From Priapulus caudatus (lineage: Eukaryota > Priapulida > Priapulimorpha > Priapulimorphida > Priapulidae): 28,866 nt of DNA. Shown piece by piece: positions 1-10,169 of the stretch (positions are counted from its first letter, which is position 1; each line of letters begins with the position of its first letter). The notes beneath the pieces are model-generated. The model saw only the letters and a list, made by a program, of their open reading frames with translations. It did not search any database and was not told the DNA's origin. Location: NCBI RefSeq assembly GCF_000485595.1, contig NW_014577092.1, forward strand, positions 744,446 to 773,311, given 5' to 3'. The position numbers and the translations under genes were made by a program.

Positions 1-345
1 AAAAAAGATAGATGTAATATCTTATAAACGACATATAGTTTCAGTTATAATATGGATAAATTTGCCCTAAAATGAATATCGTTCGGTTAAATAGCATTTA
101 GGTATAAATATAATTGCACTTTTGATTAGCCCTCGGTCATTTACCTGCAAAATAAAAATGCAAATACGCAACTTTTTCAGGGTGCAGACGGTCGCGGGTG
201 TCATCGGCCGTTCAAATTTCGTAGCGTTGATGTGTAAATAATAATTAAGTATCTGTGACAAATACATGTGGGGTATAGACGATTTGTTATACAGTAAGTA
301 CAGTTGTATGCAGTAAAATCCTAGAGGCTACTGTCCCTTTAAATT
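1..345. repeat. Interspersed repeat, copy 1 of a direct pair
   Basis: This segment matches 6,508-6,866 in the same orientation over nearly its whole length, from the shared text GTAATATCTTATAAACGACA to a shared end reading CCTAGAGGCTACTGTCCCTTTAA-like. It contains CCCTCGGTC near base 130 and the CCTAGAGGCTACTG end near base 325, both of which also occur in the TIRs of the 5,080-6,500 element, so part of it is probably a related TIR sequence. No open frame of note. The copy may begin before the window. Family name not recognised. Confidence 0.75.
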
Positions 346-817
346 AATTCATTCAAATTGAACAGCGAAAACTTGTATATACCGTAACCCATTTAACAGA
401 AAGTTTTTCAATAAAAAGTAGTAGTGTGATTCCTTTAATATTTCGCAGGGCTACCGCTGGCGTTCCCCACCTTCGCAAAATGCGATAAATAAGTATAACA
501 GTGGCGATTTTACTACACTGAGTGGCGAATACAATGGCGACGGTTTAACTGCTCACAAAATTACGTTTGAAAAGTGAAATGGTCAAATTTCAGTGTCGTG
601 TCGTAAAATGTTTTCGTACACCTCTTTTACCATATGTCTTGCTTAGCACATACGATAAAGTGAACTGTGGCTATAGTTTTTCATTGGTGACTTAGACTTA
701 TTCAAAAATAACTTAAACTGTGAGACATACAGAAGGAGCCCTGATTTCGCACCCATGCACTTGAGCTCACACTAGCCAGAAGCAGACGTTCTCGTTTTCC
801 ACTACGTGTCGTTTTAC
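346..817. other. AT-rich DNA, no feature seen
   Basis: No coding signature, repeat pair or structured RNA could be supported. Short open frames on either strand lack recognisable motifs. Confidence 0.5.
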
Positions 818-907
818 ACGCACGCACGCACGCAGACGCGCGCATGTATATATATATATATATTATTATATAATATATATATATATAGTATATATATATA
901 TTATACA
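818..907. repeat. Microsatellite: ACGC tract followed by AT tract
   Basis: A short run of CGCA units (about 818-843) passes into alternating TA (about 845-905) with small interruptions. The same pairing of ACGC or GTGC runs with TA runs recurs at 2,843, 8,306 and 16,487. Confidence 0.9.
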
Positions 908-1169
908 GTCGTAGCGTCTGTTCTTGATAGCTCACGCCATCAAGCACGCATAGCAATAGCAATAAATTCATAGAATCTGAGAAGGCGAGAGATCTCTGTC
1001 AGTCGTGTCTCATAGGTAACACCGCATGATGGGACTGCCGGTGCTGAGACAGTGAACATTCACCCGCAATGATCAGCTGCTTTGATTAATACTTGTCTCC
1101 AGAAAAAAACCCATCACGGAGCACTCGTTAGATGTCAACAGCGACAGTCAACTCTTCGCTTTAGGCTCT

Positions 1170-1268
1170 CTGTAATGAATTGTCATACACACAGACACAC
1201 AACGCACGCACGCACGCACGCACGCACGCACATACGCACGCAAGCACGCGCACACACGCAAGCACCTG
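1170..1268. repeat. ACGC/CA microsatellite
   Basis: CACACA units followed by about eight ACGC units and interrupted CACG/CAAG units. The His/Thr/Arg-rich open frame across it is a repeat translation. Confidence 0.9.
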
Positions 1269-2842
1269 CCTCTGTAATATGTCTTCTGCATAAAAGGCAT
1301 ATTTCGTGAAAAAATCCATTTCCCGACATTTCACTATGGTAGAAAAGCATTGCAGAATTTCTATCGTCTCTAGAATAGACCTTTTCTAATTTTTGTGTTG
1401 TGTGATATATATTCGGACTAATTCGTGATATCCACGCAAGTAGATGCTCTTTGGACGTCTAGAAAGCATGAAATTCATATTGATCTTGCCCAGAAATTGG
1501 TGAATTTCGTCGAGTGACGTAGCCATTGTGACCGGTCCGCGGTTTTTGTGGGTGAAACGGGATCATTTAGCTATCTGAATTTATCTGATAGCTTTGTCTC
1601 TTCTTGTGAGAATGGCTTCTTTTGCTAATATAGTAATTTGAGAGCGATGTGGACAGGTGAAAAACTCATGTGCTGACGCAAAACCGCCTTTCTATTATAA
1701 GGTAGCTATGTATATTAATCTAAATAGCTATCTTAGGCTACTAAATGTTAACTATTTGTCATTTCAGTCCCTGTCTTGTGTAAGCGGACACGGCTATGCA
1801 TTAACCTATTGTTACATGATGTATTATATATAATTGTGTTAACCACATTCAGTTGACTAAAGTTACAGTCTCGACTAGAGCATATGAATTTTAAAGGTCA
1901 TAGATCGCTTTCCGAAATTACTAAATGAAATACTACGATTTGTGTGGAGTATTGACATGAAAAAATGTACGTTTTTGACAGCGGTATAACACGTGACAAC
2001 ACCCCTACATTGGCCTACATCTCTGTCCATGATCCGGCCATTGTGTGTCGGATCAATACGGATCAAGTAATAGGAACGTAATCTGGCTTGCTTTGTGACC
2101 GTACGTGTCAGCTTAGGGCAAATGCCAGCGGCAAGCAGCTTTTCATGGTATACTCATGTAACGGTATAGCATAGATTGCATGACTCACAATTTATTTCTG
2201 CGATACGATATAGTTATTATGAGCTATAGGTTACTTCAACTTGGAACAGTATTGAATTTGCTTACTGTAATTATGTTTCGAATCACCTGTGAGATTGTAT
2301 GGAATACCAGGTTCAAACTGGTGAAGACCTGGTATTAGACAACGGGTGACGATAACTAGGGTGTTCCCCCGCACACCGCGCCATCCATCCTTATAATCAG
2401 CCCTTCCTTTTTGGAGTCGATAGCAGGAATGAATCGTTCGTGGTCTCTCATCTATCTCTGCCATCTGTCGCGCTGGCCTCAGCTCCGGGTCACTCATATA
2501 TATGAATATGAAGTCAATCTATTCATCGGCAATCATCAACAACTTGTGAAACAACGGCAACAGCTTCCCCTTACGCAACACAATGACTCATCCTGATCGT
2601 AGCTTCCTATACTTCTCGAACCGCAATTTCATATATGCTCTGCTAGCAATTTTCATTCCTCTAGCTCCTGTCTCTCGCATTAGACTGATGTATAGACGTG
2701 ACTATGCTGTTTCCTGATAATAAGCATCCTATTAAACATTTCATTACCTCTTTATATCATCTGTAACTCCACCTATTCCTATGCAAAGAAGGTGCAGTTC
2801 TCTATTTAACTATAGATCATCACACTTAATTATTTACCCGAT
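1269..2842. other. Unique-looking DNA, no gene supported
   Basis: About 1.6 kb with only short, motif-free open frames. The only local structure noted is the inverted repeat at 2,303-2,336 (separate entry) and a weak one around 1,700-1,735 (AGCTAT...ATAGCT). Confidence 0.45.
2303..2336. repeat. Short perfect inverted repeat (hairpin)
   Basis: AATACCAGGT at 2,303-2,312 is the exact reverse complement of ACCTGGTATT at 2,327-2,336, with a 14-base loop. The loop begins with a sequence loosely like a polymerase III B box, but no A box or tRNA fold is present. Confidence 0.6.
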
Positions 2843-2955
2843 ATCTATTTTATATATAATATATATATTATATATAATATATATATATATATATATCGGT
2901 GTGTGTGCGTGCGTGCGTGCGTGTGGGTGTGTGTGTGCGTGCGATGCGTGCGTGT
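2843..2955. repeat. Microsatellite: TA tract followed by GT/GTGC tract
   Basis: Interrupted TA dinucleotides to about 2,897, then GTGTGC and GTGC units. Same composite layout as other microsatellites in the window. Confidence 0.9.
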
Positions 2956-2997
2956 ATGTTCATGTGTTTTATGTGGACCTTTTATCTCGTATAGTAG

Positions 2998-3056
2998 GTA
3001 TATAGGTCTGTATAGTCTATAGTCTATAGGTCTGTGTATAGGTCTGTATATAGGTG
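2998..3056. repeat. Minisatellite of TATAGGTCTG-like units
   Basis: Four to five degenerate copies of TATAGGTCTG/TATAGTC in tandem, immediately after the GT-rich tract. Confidence 0.75.
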
Positions 3057-3221
3057 TTTTTAGTTAAGCAGCTCAAGGTAACAACAAGCAAAAGTCATCA
3101 CCCCCGACGGCCCCTAGAGAAAGATGTAGACGGCGCAGCGGAATGCCTAGCCGAAGTCGCACCGATCGATGTTATGGTGCAGCTTGCTAACCAGTACATC
3201 ATAAAGGATGTCTTTATTTAA
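3054..3221 (+). other. Possible exon-like open frame, weak
   Basis: A 55-codon frame without ATG ends at TAA 3,219-3,221. It is the only stretch here with ordinary amino-acid composition (for example DVDGAAECLAEVAPIDVMVQ) and is GC-richer than its flanks. AG dinucleotides before 3,075 could act as a splice acceptor. No family is recognised. It could be the last exon of a gene, part of the relic starting at 3,782, or chance. Confidence 0.15.
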
Positions 3222-3781
3222 GTTTGGCTTTACGTCAGGTGACACGTGACCGTATAAATAGTATTGCAGTTAAAAATACATACTTTATTATTCATAATTA
3301 TGTCACTAACAGCATCTATGAATTCATACGACGACACACTCTTATATCTAAATAAAGTTTGCATAACAATGGTCTGGGTCTGGGCTAGTGAAAGTTAACG
3401 TCAGGGCTAGTAGTCGGTTTCCGCCCTATATCTCCTATATGTTGACCCTGCAATGTTTAATACTTTGAACTTTTTTCTTGGAAATGTGTTCTATATAGTT
3501 AGGAGAGCTGATTTAGCTTGGTTGCTACCTGTGCAACGTTGAGCATTTCTTGGAATTCAAGATGGCCGCCACCGTCGATCTTGGATTGGTCAATTTTACA
3601 ATTTGTGATCTCGATGCCCTAGAGTGTCATGCAATACCTCTTTTAGGGGTTTTCGAGGGCAGGGAGTCCATTTCTGGAGTTATTTTTTAAATATGGGGTC
3701 AATGTCAAGGTCAAAATGACGGTGAACGGTCGAAATAAGACACTTTAATGTAAATTCACTGTTCATAGATAGTATATATAG
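3222..3781. other. No feature seen
   Basis: About 560 bases before the relic gene. No repeat partner or coding signature seen; the relic may have a degraded 5' part here that I could not follow. Confidence 0.4.
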
Positions 3782-5064
3782 GCTGACAACTACGACTTGA
3801 ACATTACAAGACCAAATGGGATGAAAACCACCCACACCATGGTCATGGAGTTCACCCAGCATCCTGCCGGCATCATCGAGACAGGAAACATTGGTGTGAT
3901 GCAGCTCCAAGATCCCCGATCAAGAAACACGAGGTATCTCTTCAGACATCATAGCCAATCAGGCTATACAGCTGCAGCACTACACAGGACCTTCCAAGCT
4001 GAATCCACCTCTGATTCCAATGAAAGCTCTGTCCGAGAAAGAGTCACAGCTTCAATCCGTGAGTGAGTTTCAGTCAGCGAGCGAGACGCAGCCTGGCTGT
4101 CGCAAGTCCATGAGAGTGACAAGCCTGTCGAGTGGGCGGGCTTCAATGCTCAGCAAGACCGACTAGTGGCGGGCTCTGCCCATAAGCCCAAGACACTGGT
4201 GGTGTTTGGACCGATGATCGATTCACTCAGACACCGTTCTGACTACGCTCCTGTATCTCGAGAGAGGACTCTCAAAACTTTCGGGATGCAGCTACACCCA
4301 CCTCTCTGTTGATCTCCAATATATCAGACTGCATGCCTAGTCCAATGGAAAGACCCTCCCGCTGCGACCAATCTATACTCTACCCGGGCATGATGCACAC
4401 TCTCATGCAGTTTCCTGGGTGCTATAGGCTACTGATGAAGGCATCTGGGGTGGACGTTCTCATTGAGCGCAGCGTGTTGTGGCATGACCAGATCATCACC
4501 GGAAATCAAACACCTGAACAAAGGCTCTACGGGCATACGTCTCATCATCGCCGTGTTGCCTGCGAGAGTTTTACTCAAATGTGTGCAAGACATACCAGAG
4601 CTGAGTGACTACCTGGAGACAGCCAGAAAAAAACCCAACTGGGGAGGCTATGGGTGGACTGTCTCATCAAGCGACACTTGCTGACGCTCATGTTCCTGCG
4701 TGGAGAGCGGAATGGTGACTTTCTCCTCCCAGCAGCACTGTCTCAAGGCAATGCTGCCGTATTTCTTCGCAGCAGGTTACCACAATTATGCCGCTACATG
4801 AGCTGTATGTGCGACAGATGGAGCACCTCCCGCGTGCCGGGAGGACTACTGGCAGGCGCACATGGTCTGTCGGCATTTGATGGCGGCGACGCAGTTCAAG
4901 CAGATCAGTTCGACGAACAGACATATATCAAGCGAGGGAAGGGTGCTGGAGGTATGAAGGGCATATCGACGAGCGCGAGCATGGCTGTGTGGGTCAACAG
5001 TTTCAGTGTGTGTGCCCACCTCGACATCGCCATGGAAGATATGTACAGTGAAGCTTGGGGATGA
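3782..5064 (+). pseudogene. Decayed copy of a repeated animal gene family of unknown function
   Basis: A coding signature is clear but split among frames. One frame runs 3,782-4,312 with a single internal TGA at 4,064-4,066 and contains MKTTHTMVMEFTQHPAG, WAGFNAQQDRLVAGSA and KPKTLVVFGPMIDS. The signal then moves to another frame (YPGMMHTLMQF, 4,381-4,460), back (LKCVQDIPELSDYLETARKK, to about 4,640), on to GDFLL near 4,710-4,730, then MLPYFFAAGYHNYA (4,751-4,792), then a short piece with RQMEHLPR, and finally YIKRGKGAGGMKGISTSAS to a TGA at 5,064. That is at least five frame changes and one in-frame stop. From memory, MLPYFFAAG-HNYA and YIKRGKG-GGMKG occur in a large set of unnamed, repeated proteins predicted from marine invertebrates and fish; their function is unknown to me and they behave like a mobile family. 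Some shifts may be sequencing errors. No start codon is assigned, since both ends may be missing. Confidence 0.7.
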
Positions 5065-5079
5065 GGAGAAGCACGTGGG

Positions 5080-5330
5080 CTTTTAAATGAATAAATAAGA
5101 AATACCCTCGGTCTGTAGCCCTTGGCTGGAAAGTGGTTTTGCGCAACTTCTCAGATCGTGCGCCTTGAGTGGCGCCACCGTCGTTGTAATCAAACTGTAT
5201 TCGTTAGTTTTAAAACATTAAAAAAAAATATTTCTAATGGTGATTGAACCATGAAACTTTTTATGTAGCGCAATTATAACCTAAATTAGCTGAAAATAAC
5301 CCTAGAACCTAGAGGCTACTGTTCCTTTAA
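5080..5330 (+). repeat. Left terminal inverted repeat of the 1.42-kb element
   Basis: Reverse complement of 6,250-6,500 with scattered mismatches and small indels. Landmarks are CCCTCGGTCTGTAGCCC at about 5,104-5,120 and CCCTAGAACCTAGAGGCTAC near 5,301. Confidence 0.75.
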
Positions 5331-5419
5331 CTTAACATTTAATAAACAGCTAGTGTTTGTAATAGGCACTTAATCGATCGCAATTAAAGGCATAATAAGC
5401 CCATTGATTATGCAATGTT

Positions 5420-5990
5420 GACGAATGCTAGAGTATAACTGGCACCTTGTGTAGTTAATAAGTACATAACCTTATAGCCAAACGCGTATCAGTTTGTCCA
5501 ATATCACTGCTGGTTACATTACAAACAAGACTTGAAATCGGCTGTTGATATGTATCAACGTATCATTTACGTGCAGGAAATGTCATCCAGGAGTCAAGCG
5601 ATGACATAAACATTTGTGCGGCCCGTATGTTTTGGACGCCAGATGAAATGGAGGTGTCAGCGGTGTAACCAGGGCCACGGACTAAACATGGAAATGGAGT
5701 AAAACACACGTACTAATCACGGACGCACGTGGACAGCCCTGACAAAAAGTTCCTTATCACGAGCGTCCATATTTACGAAATCACTGATGATAGCATTGCG
5801 CACGGTCGAGCATGCGTGCGAAAATGTCTATGCTGCAGCTACAAATGTAATAATGTTATAGCTACATAATCTACACTATTAACGAATACTAGAATCACTG
5901 ACATCTTGCGTCATTAATAAGTATATGACCGTCAAATTCATACGAGTTCGTACAATTTCACTGCTGGATGTCTTGCAAACAAGACATTTG
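5420..5990. repeat. Internal imperfect direct repeat, two copies of about 110 bp
   Basis: Inside the element, 5,420-5,540 and 5,878-5,990 share ACGAAT-CTAGA, TTAATAAGTA-AT, CACTGCTGG and GCAAACAAGAC-like blocks in the same order. A second short pair, GCATGCGTGCGAAAAT, lies near 5,811 and 6,161. The element interior therefore arose partly by internal duplication. Confidence 0.55.
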
Positions 5991-6249
5991 CCTGCTTTTA
6001 ATCAACAACCGAGCTAAAACTTTAATCCGAATATTACCCGGCAACAAATCTATAAAAATAAATTGTGATCACGTGACTACACTAGTAGAAGTAGCAAATA
6101 AATGTGTGTCTCGTCTTTGCTATCCCAAGAGACGAACCGTTGATGCGTGGCCTTACCTAGCATGCGTGCGAAAATCTCTGTCACACCTACTTCGACAGTT
6201 GCGTTTTAAATTGGAAACAACTGCTGATGTAGGCCTACCTACTATTTAG

Positions 6250-6500
6250 TTAAAGGGAACGTTTACTCTAGGTTCTAGGGTTATTTTCAGTTAATTTTGG
6301 TTAAAATTACGCTACAAAAAAAGTTTCATGGTTCAATCACCATTAGAAATATTATTAAAAAATGTTTTAAAACTAACGACTACAGCTTGATTACAACGAC
6401 GGTCGCGCCACTCAAAGCGCACGATCTGATAAGTTGCGTAAAACCACTTTTCAGCCTAGGGCTACAGACCGAGGGTGTTTTTTATTTATTAATTTAAAAG
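6250..6500 (-). repeat. Right terminal inverted repeat of the 1.42-kb element
   Basis: Reads GGTTCTAGGGTTATTTTCAG near 6,270 and GGGCTACAGACCGAGGG near 6,459-6,475, each the complement of the left TIR. The small open frame at 6,297-6,497 is TIR sequence, not a gene. Confidence 0.75.
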
Positions 6501-6507
6501 CAAAAGG

Positions 6508-6866
6508 ATTGTAATATCTTATAAACGACATAGAGTTTCAGTTATAATATGGATAAATTTGCCATAAAATGAATATCGTTCGGTTAAATAGCATTTAGGT
6601 ATAAATATAATTGCACTTTTGTGATTAGCACTCGGTCTGTAACGTGCAAAATAAATTGTCAAATACGCAACTTTTTCGGGGTGGCAGCACGGTCGCGGGT
6701 GTCATGGCGCCGTTCAAATTTCGTAGCGTTGATGTGTAATTAATTATAACAATTAAATTAGGTAGGGGGCCTATATGGTAACAAATACGTGTGGGTATAG
6801 ACGATTTGTTATACAATAAGTACAGTTGTATGCAGTAAATCCTAGAGTCTACTATCCCTTTAAGCT
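6508..6866. repeat. Interspersed repeat, copy 2 of a direct pair
   Basis: Matches 1-345 in the same orientation with about 10 percent difference by eye, including a few short insertions such as the block near 6,745-6,775. It begins eight bases after the 1.42-kb element and also contains CACTCGGTCTGTAA (about 6,629) and a CCTAGAGTCTACTATCCC end, both related to the TIRs of that element. Confidence 0.75.
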
Positions 6867-6953
6867 TTGTATTAGTAACCAGTCGTAAAATTGGACAACC
6901 TAATATGAATCTGGCGGTAAGATCATGCACTAATGTGTCAGTTAATGTAATCG

Positions 6954-7204
6954 ACACAATGTGTCAGTTATTCTAATAATCTTCAACAATGCGGATTAGA
7001 TAGCCAGAATTCTTGTTTTATTAATTGTTTACAGTTAAAAATAGAACGTCTGTTAAATAAGTTAATCCGCTTAATTAATCAACACAATGCGTCAGTTATT
7101 CTAATAATCTTCAACAGTGCGGATCAGATGGCCAGAATTCTTCTTTTATTGGTTACAGTTAAACAGTAGAACGTCTGTTAAATTAGTTAATCCTCTTAAT
7201 TAAC
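6954..7204. repeat. Tandem duplication of about 127 bp
   Basis: ACACAATGTGTCAGTTATTC at 6,954 starts a unit that repeats from 7,082. The copies share AATCTTCAACA-TGCGGAT, GCCAGAATTCTT, TAGAACGTCTGTTAAAT and a TTAATTAA end. A GTGTCAGTTA fragment before the first unit (near 6,934) suggests an older partial copy. Confidence 0.85.
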
Positions 7205-7224
7205 TATTATACGTTCTTGGTATG

Positions 7225-7612
7225 TAAGCTTTGAACACGCAACCGAGGCAACAGAAGCCGCAGAAGTAACATCAGCGACAACAGCAGCAATTAGCAGCAG
7301 CAGCAACAACAGATGCAATAACAGCAGCAACAAAAGCAACAGCGGCAACAACAATAGCAGTAATAACAGCAACCGTAGCAGCAACAACAGAAACAACCGC
7401 AGCAGTAACATCAAAAACAGTAGCAGCGGCGGTAGCCATAGAAGCAGCAATAGCAGTAATAACAGAAACAGCAGCAGCAAAGACAGCAATAACCGCAGCA
7501 GCAGCAACAACAACAACGGAGGCAAGAAAAACAGTAACGACAGCAACAACAGCCGTGGCAACGGCAGTAGTAACATCAACAACAACAGCAACAACAGCAG
7601 CAGCAGCAGTGG

Positions 7613-7643
<31 letters not shown>

Positions 7644-7708
7644 AACAACAACATCGGCACCCCCACCCCACCACCAGCAGCAGCAGCAGCAGCAGCAGCA
7701 GTGTAATA
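7225..7708. repeat. Long imperfect AAC/AGC trinucleotide tract
   Basis: About 480 bp built almost only of CAA, CAG and close variants, ending in a pure GCA run at about 7,675-7,700. All frames tend to stay open: one reads mostly Ser/Asn, one Thr/Ala, and the minus strand Leu or Val. No ordinary coding sequence flanks it and no start or splice context is evident. It could be a repeat-rich exon of a low-complexity protein but is more simply a degenerate trinucleotide satellite. Confidence 0.8.
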
Positions 7709-7937
7709 TACACTGAGATACGCATTGAGCACACGCATTACACAAAAAATCAGGTGCGGTCGGCCCCAAGTCTCGAGAAGGAAGGTCAGCGATTAAAACT
7801 TGCGCTATTTCTCTCATCCTTGTGCTAATCCCTGACCGTGCAGGCGGGCTTCAAATGTCAGCGCGCTAGATTGCCGAGCCCCGACCACAGCTAGCGAACA
7901 CATATATTAGCGCAGCCCTGCATGATACGCATCGCAG
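7709..7937. other. Short unique stretch, no feature seen
   Basis: Lies between the trinucleotide tract and the hairpin element. No coding or structural signal noted. Confidence 0.4.
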
Positions 7938-8294
7938 GAGTCAATAGGATGTCGCAACCGGGGTATGAATCTCGTTGCTACTATTTTTACACGAACATAA
8001 TTCATACTTTTGTAGCGACCACGCACGAATATATATATATATACTTATATAATATATATATATATATAATATATTATATATATAATAATATATATATTAT
8101 ATATATATATTAATAATATATATTTAAATATATGATATATATATAAATACATATAAATATATAAATTATATTTAAATATAATAACTATATATATGTACAT
8201 ATATCGTGCACGGTGTCCGCACGAAACTACGATTACGTGTAAAAAATAGTAGCAACGAGATTCATACCCCGCCTGCGGACATCCTATTGACTAT
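7938..8294. mobile_element. Fold-back element with an AT-rich loop
   Basis: AGTCAATAGGATGTCGCAAC beginning at 7,938 is the complement of the end near 8,294. Pairing runs about 57 bp, through GGGGTATGAATCTCG and GCTACTATTTTTACACG, and continues weakly to GCACGAATATA. The roughly 170-240 bp between the arms is almost pure A/T with TATA and TAATA runs. There is no coding capacity. It resembles a miniature inverted-repeat element whose centre is an expanded TA microsatellite. No clear target-site duplication. Confidence 0.7.
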
Positions 8295-8305
8295 ATATAC
8301 AACAT

Positions 8306-8314
8306 ACACACACA

Positions 8315-8354
<40 letters not shown>

Positions 8355-8407
8355 CACACACACATGGCACACACACACACACAGCACACACACACAGTAT
8401 TTATATC

Positions 8408-8450
<43 letters not shown>

Positions 8451-8460
8451 ATATACACAC
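8306..8460. repeat. Composite microsatellite CA, CACG, CA, TA
   Basis: ACAC units, then about nine ACGC units, more ACAC, then TA dinucleotides to about 8,452. The open frames over it on both strands are artefacts. Confidence 0.9.
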
Positions 8461-8466
8461 CATCTT

Positions 8467-8528
8467 CTGCCGGGTACAGGATTTACACAGTCAGTAGAGT
8501 CAGACTGTGTAACGCAAATACCTGGCAG
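8467..8528. repeat. Hairpin, 62 bp
   Basis: CTGCCGGGTA...ACACAGTC at 8,467-8,492 pairs with GACTGTGT...TACCTGGCAG at about 8,503-8,528, leaving a 10-base loop. The middle six bases of the stem are mismatched. Confidence 0.6.
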
Positions 8529-9358
8529 TACATGACTGTGTAACGATTGGATGCACAAGCAGCCACCTGTGCACGCTAATCGATTCATCACTGGGAACGA
8601 AGATTGCAGCACGAAATGGACATGAAAACTGCCAAGTATATTTATATTAGTTTTACTCACGAAGCGATCCTTTCTACTAATTAGGTTTATTTTCACTTAT
8701 TTTTTCTCGTTATTTCATCTATTAACAACAAAACCGTTAATCATGCAAAACTGTTCCGACGTTATTTTATACATAATATATACTGTAACAAATTATTTAT
8801 CATAAACTCGTCGATCAGCGTGTAATTAGCTCGTGAGAAAATAACGACATCCAGATAACTCCATTTTAATCAAAAATCATATACAGGCTCAAAGCCTCTC
8901 ATGTCTCATGTCAAACCTACTTACATAGGCATGTGGTGAGCATTTTCTTTAGTCACAATTCAAGTTACTAGACGCGTATAATACGAAACAAAACTAAATC
9001 ACGCTAGAGTCTGAAGAAACTCTTCTACGTAGGCTAAACTCCTGAGTTACACTACAGCCAGACAGTGTAACCTAGACTGCGCCTCCACCTCTGCGAAACC
9101 ACTACGAATATGTTTCTTGTAATCTGACAGGCGTAATGTCGAGCAATTAAAATGTAACTTTAAATTGACTACGTCACGAATTTTCTATGGTGTATATTTG
9201 TAAAATGTTTGTTGCAATTTTTTTTACATTAAAAGTAAGGACTAACGGCAATAACGGTCTCCTCAAATTCTTACCTGATAAGATTGTTTCTCAACTGTAG
9301 TTAAAAATCCAAAAAACCTTGACGATTTGATATATTTATCACGAAATTAAATGCTTTC
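8529..9358. other. AT-rich single-copy DNA, no feature seen
   Basis: No gene, repeat partner or structured element supported. It ends where the large inverted repeat begins. Confidence 0.45.
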
Positions 9359-9700
9359 TATGGGCTATGTATGAGTCACAAGTGCTTGTTCACATCGAAC
9401 GAAATAGCAAAATAGGAAGTACAATGCAGCAATTTAACCATAAAAAGTGAACAGAATCACTTGCATTTCGTGAAAAAGTGGACATAATTATTTTACTTTT
9501 ACTATCTATGGTGACGTAATCACTTTGAAACCTACAATCATATGTCTCAGGAGTCGAGTGCCTGCATGCACCCGTGGCGCGCTACCAGCACAGCACGAAT
9601 CGCATTCTCGCGAGACACGAGACCGATCACCGGTGTAGCGCGAAATTTCTGATATGCGAAATTCATGATGCAGTATGCGTATGCGGATGCGTATGCCAGA

Positions 9701-10169
9701 GTTTGATTGTTTAATTCGCATTATTCGCTTGATTGTTCGCTTGGACGCATTGTATTTCTTCTCAGCTCGCATAGCATACTACGATGCGAAATAACAATGC
9801 ACATTGTTATTGCGCATAACAATGCGCATAAGGTTGAACATAAAGCTAGCAGCACACTTCACCATTTTCGTTGCTCGTACAGGCAATTTTCGTGGTCGGC
9901 AATTTTTGTGGCCGTTGCCGCGTCGCAGCACACTTCACCACTAGTTTCCACCACGAGCAATTTTCGTGGTGAGAAATCAAACCGGTTTGATTCTCGGCAA
10001 CTCGTGGTCACCACTAAATTTCCGTGGTGAGTGGTCGTTGCCGGCCCCCGCACACTTGGCCATTTTTGTGGCGACCACGAAAATTGCCTGTACGAGCAAC
10101 GAAAATGGTGAAGTGTGCTGCCCGCTTTAGGTTAACCATGCGCAAATAAACAATGCGAATTAACAAACG
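9701..10169. mobile_element. Nested fold-back element with a perfect 50-bp inverted repeat
   Basis: The 50 bases at 9,849-9,898 (starting GCAGCACACTTCACCATTTT) are an exact reverse complement of 10,072-10,121. Outer, weaker pairing runs to TTTAATTCGCATT near 9,709 and AATGCGAATTAACAAA near 10,152-10,167. At the centre, 9,971-9,995 is itself a palindrome (GAGAAATCAAACC against GGTTTGATTCTC), and a third partial copy of GCAGCACACTTCACCA lies near 9,926. Short GTGGT/ACCAC blocks fill the rest. There is no coding capacity. The structure fits a fold-back type transposon or miniature element; the right arm has a copy at 28,019-28,508. Confidence 0.75.

Larger units (their letters stand above)
5080..6500. 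mobile_element. Non-autonomous DNA element with about 250-bp terminal inverted repeats
   Basis: The left end, beginning CTTTTAAATGAATAAATAAG at 5,080, is the reverse complement of the right end finishing at 6,500. Pairing continues inward through ACCCTCGGTCTGTAGCCC to CCTAGAACCTAGAGGC and the CCTTTAA near 5,330 and 6,250. The inner 920 bp has no supported coding capacity, so any movement would need a transposase supplied elsewhere. No convincing target-site duplication was seen: the bases outside the ends differ (GTGGG and CAAAAGG). It starts 16 bp after the stop of the relic gene at 3,782-5,064, either by insertion beside it or because both belong to one larger repeat. The superfamily is not clear from the termini. 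Confidence 0.7.

Noticed and set aside
2303-2336. tRNA or SINE promoter suggested by GGTTCAAACTG
   Set aside because: No A box, no cloverleaf and no 3' tail; kept only as a hairpin.
5968-6249. 93-codon frame inside the 1.42-kb element
   Set aside because: Covers the internal direct repeat, has no transposase motif, and its composition is unremarkable.
7196-7817. 180-codon Leu-rich and Val/Ala-rich minus-strand frames
   Set aside because: Direct result of the trinucleotide tract; no real membrane-protein pattern or coding flanks.
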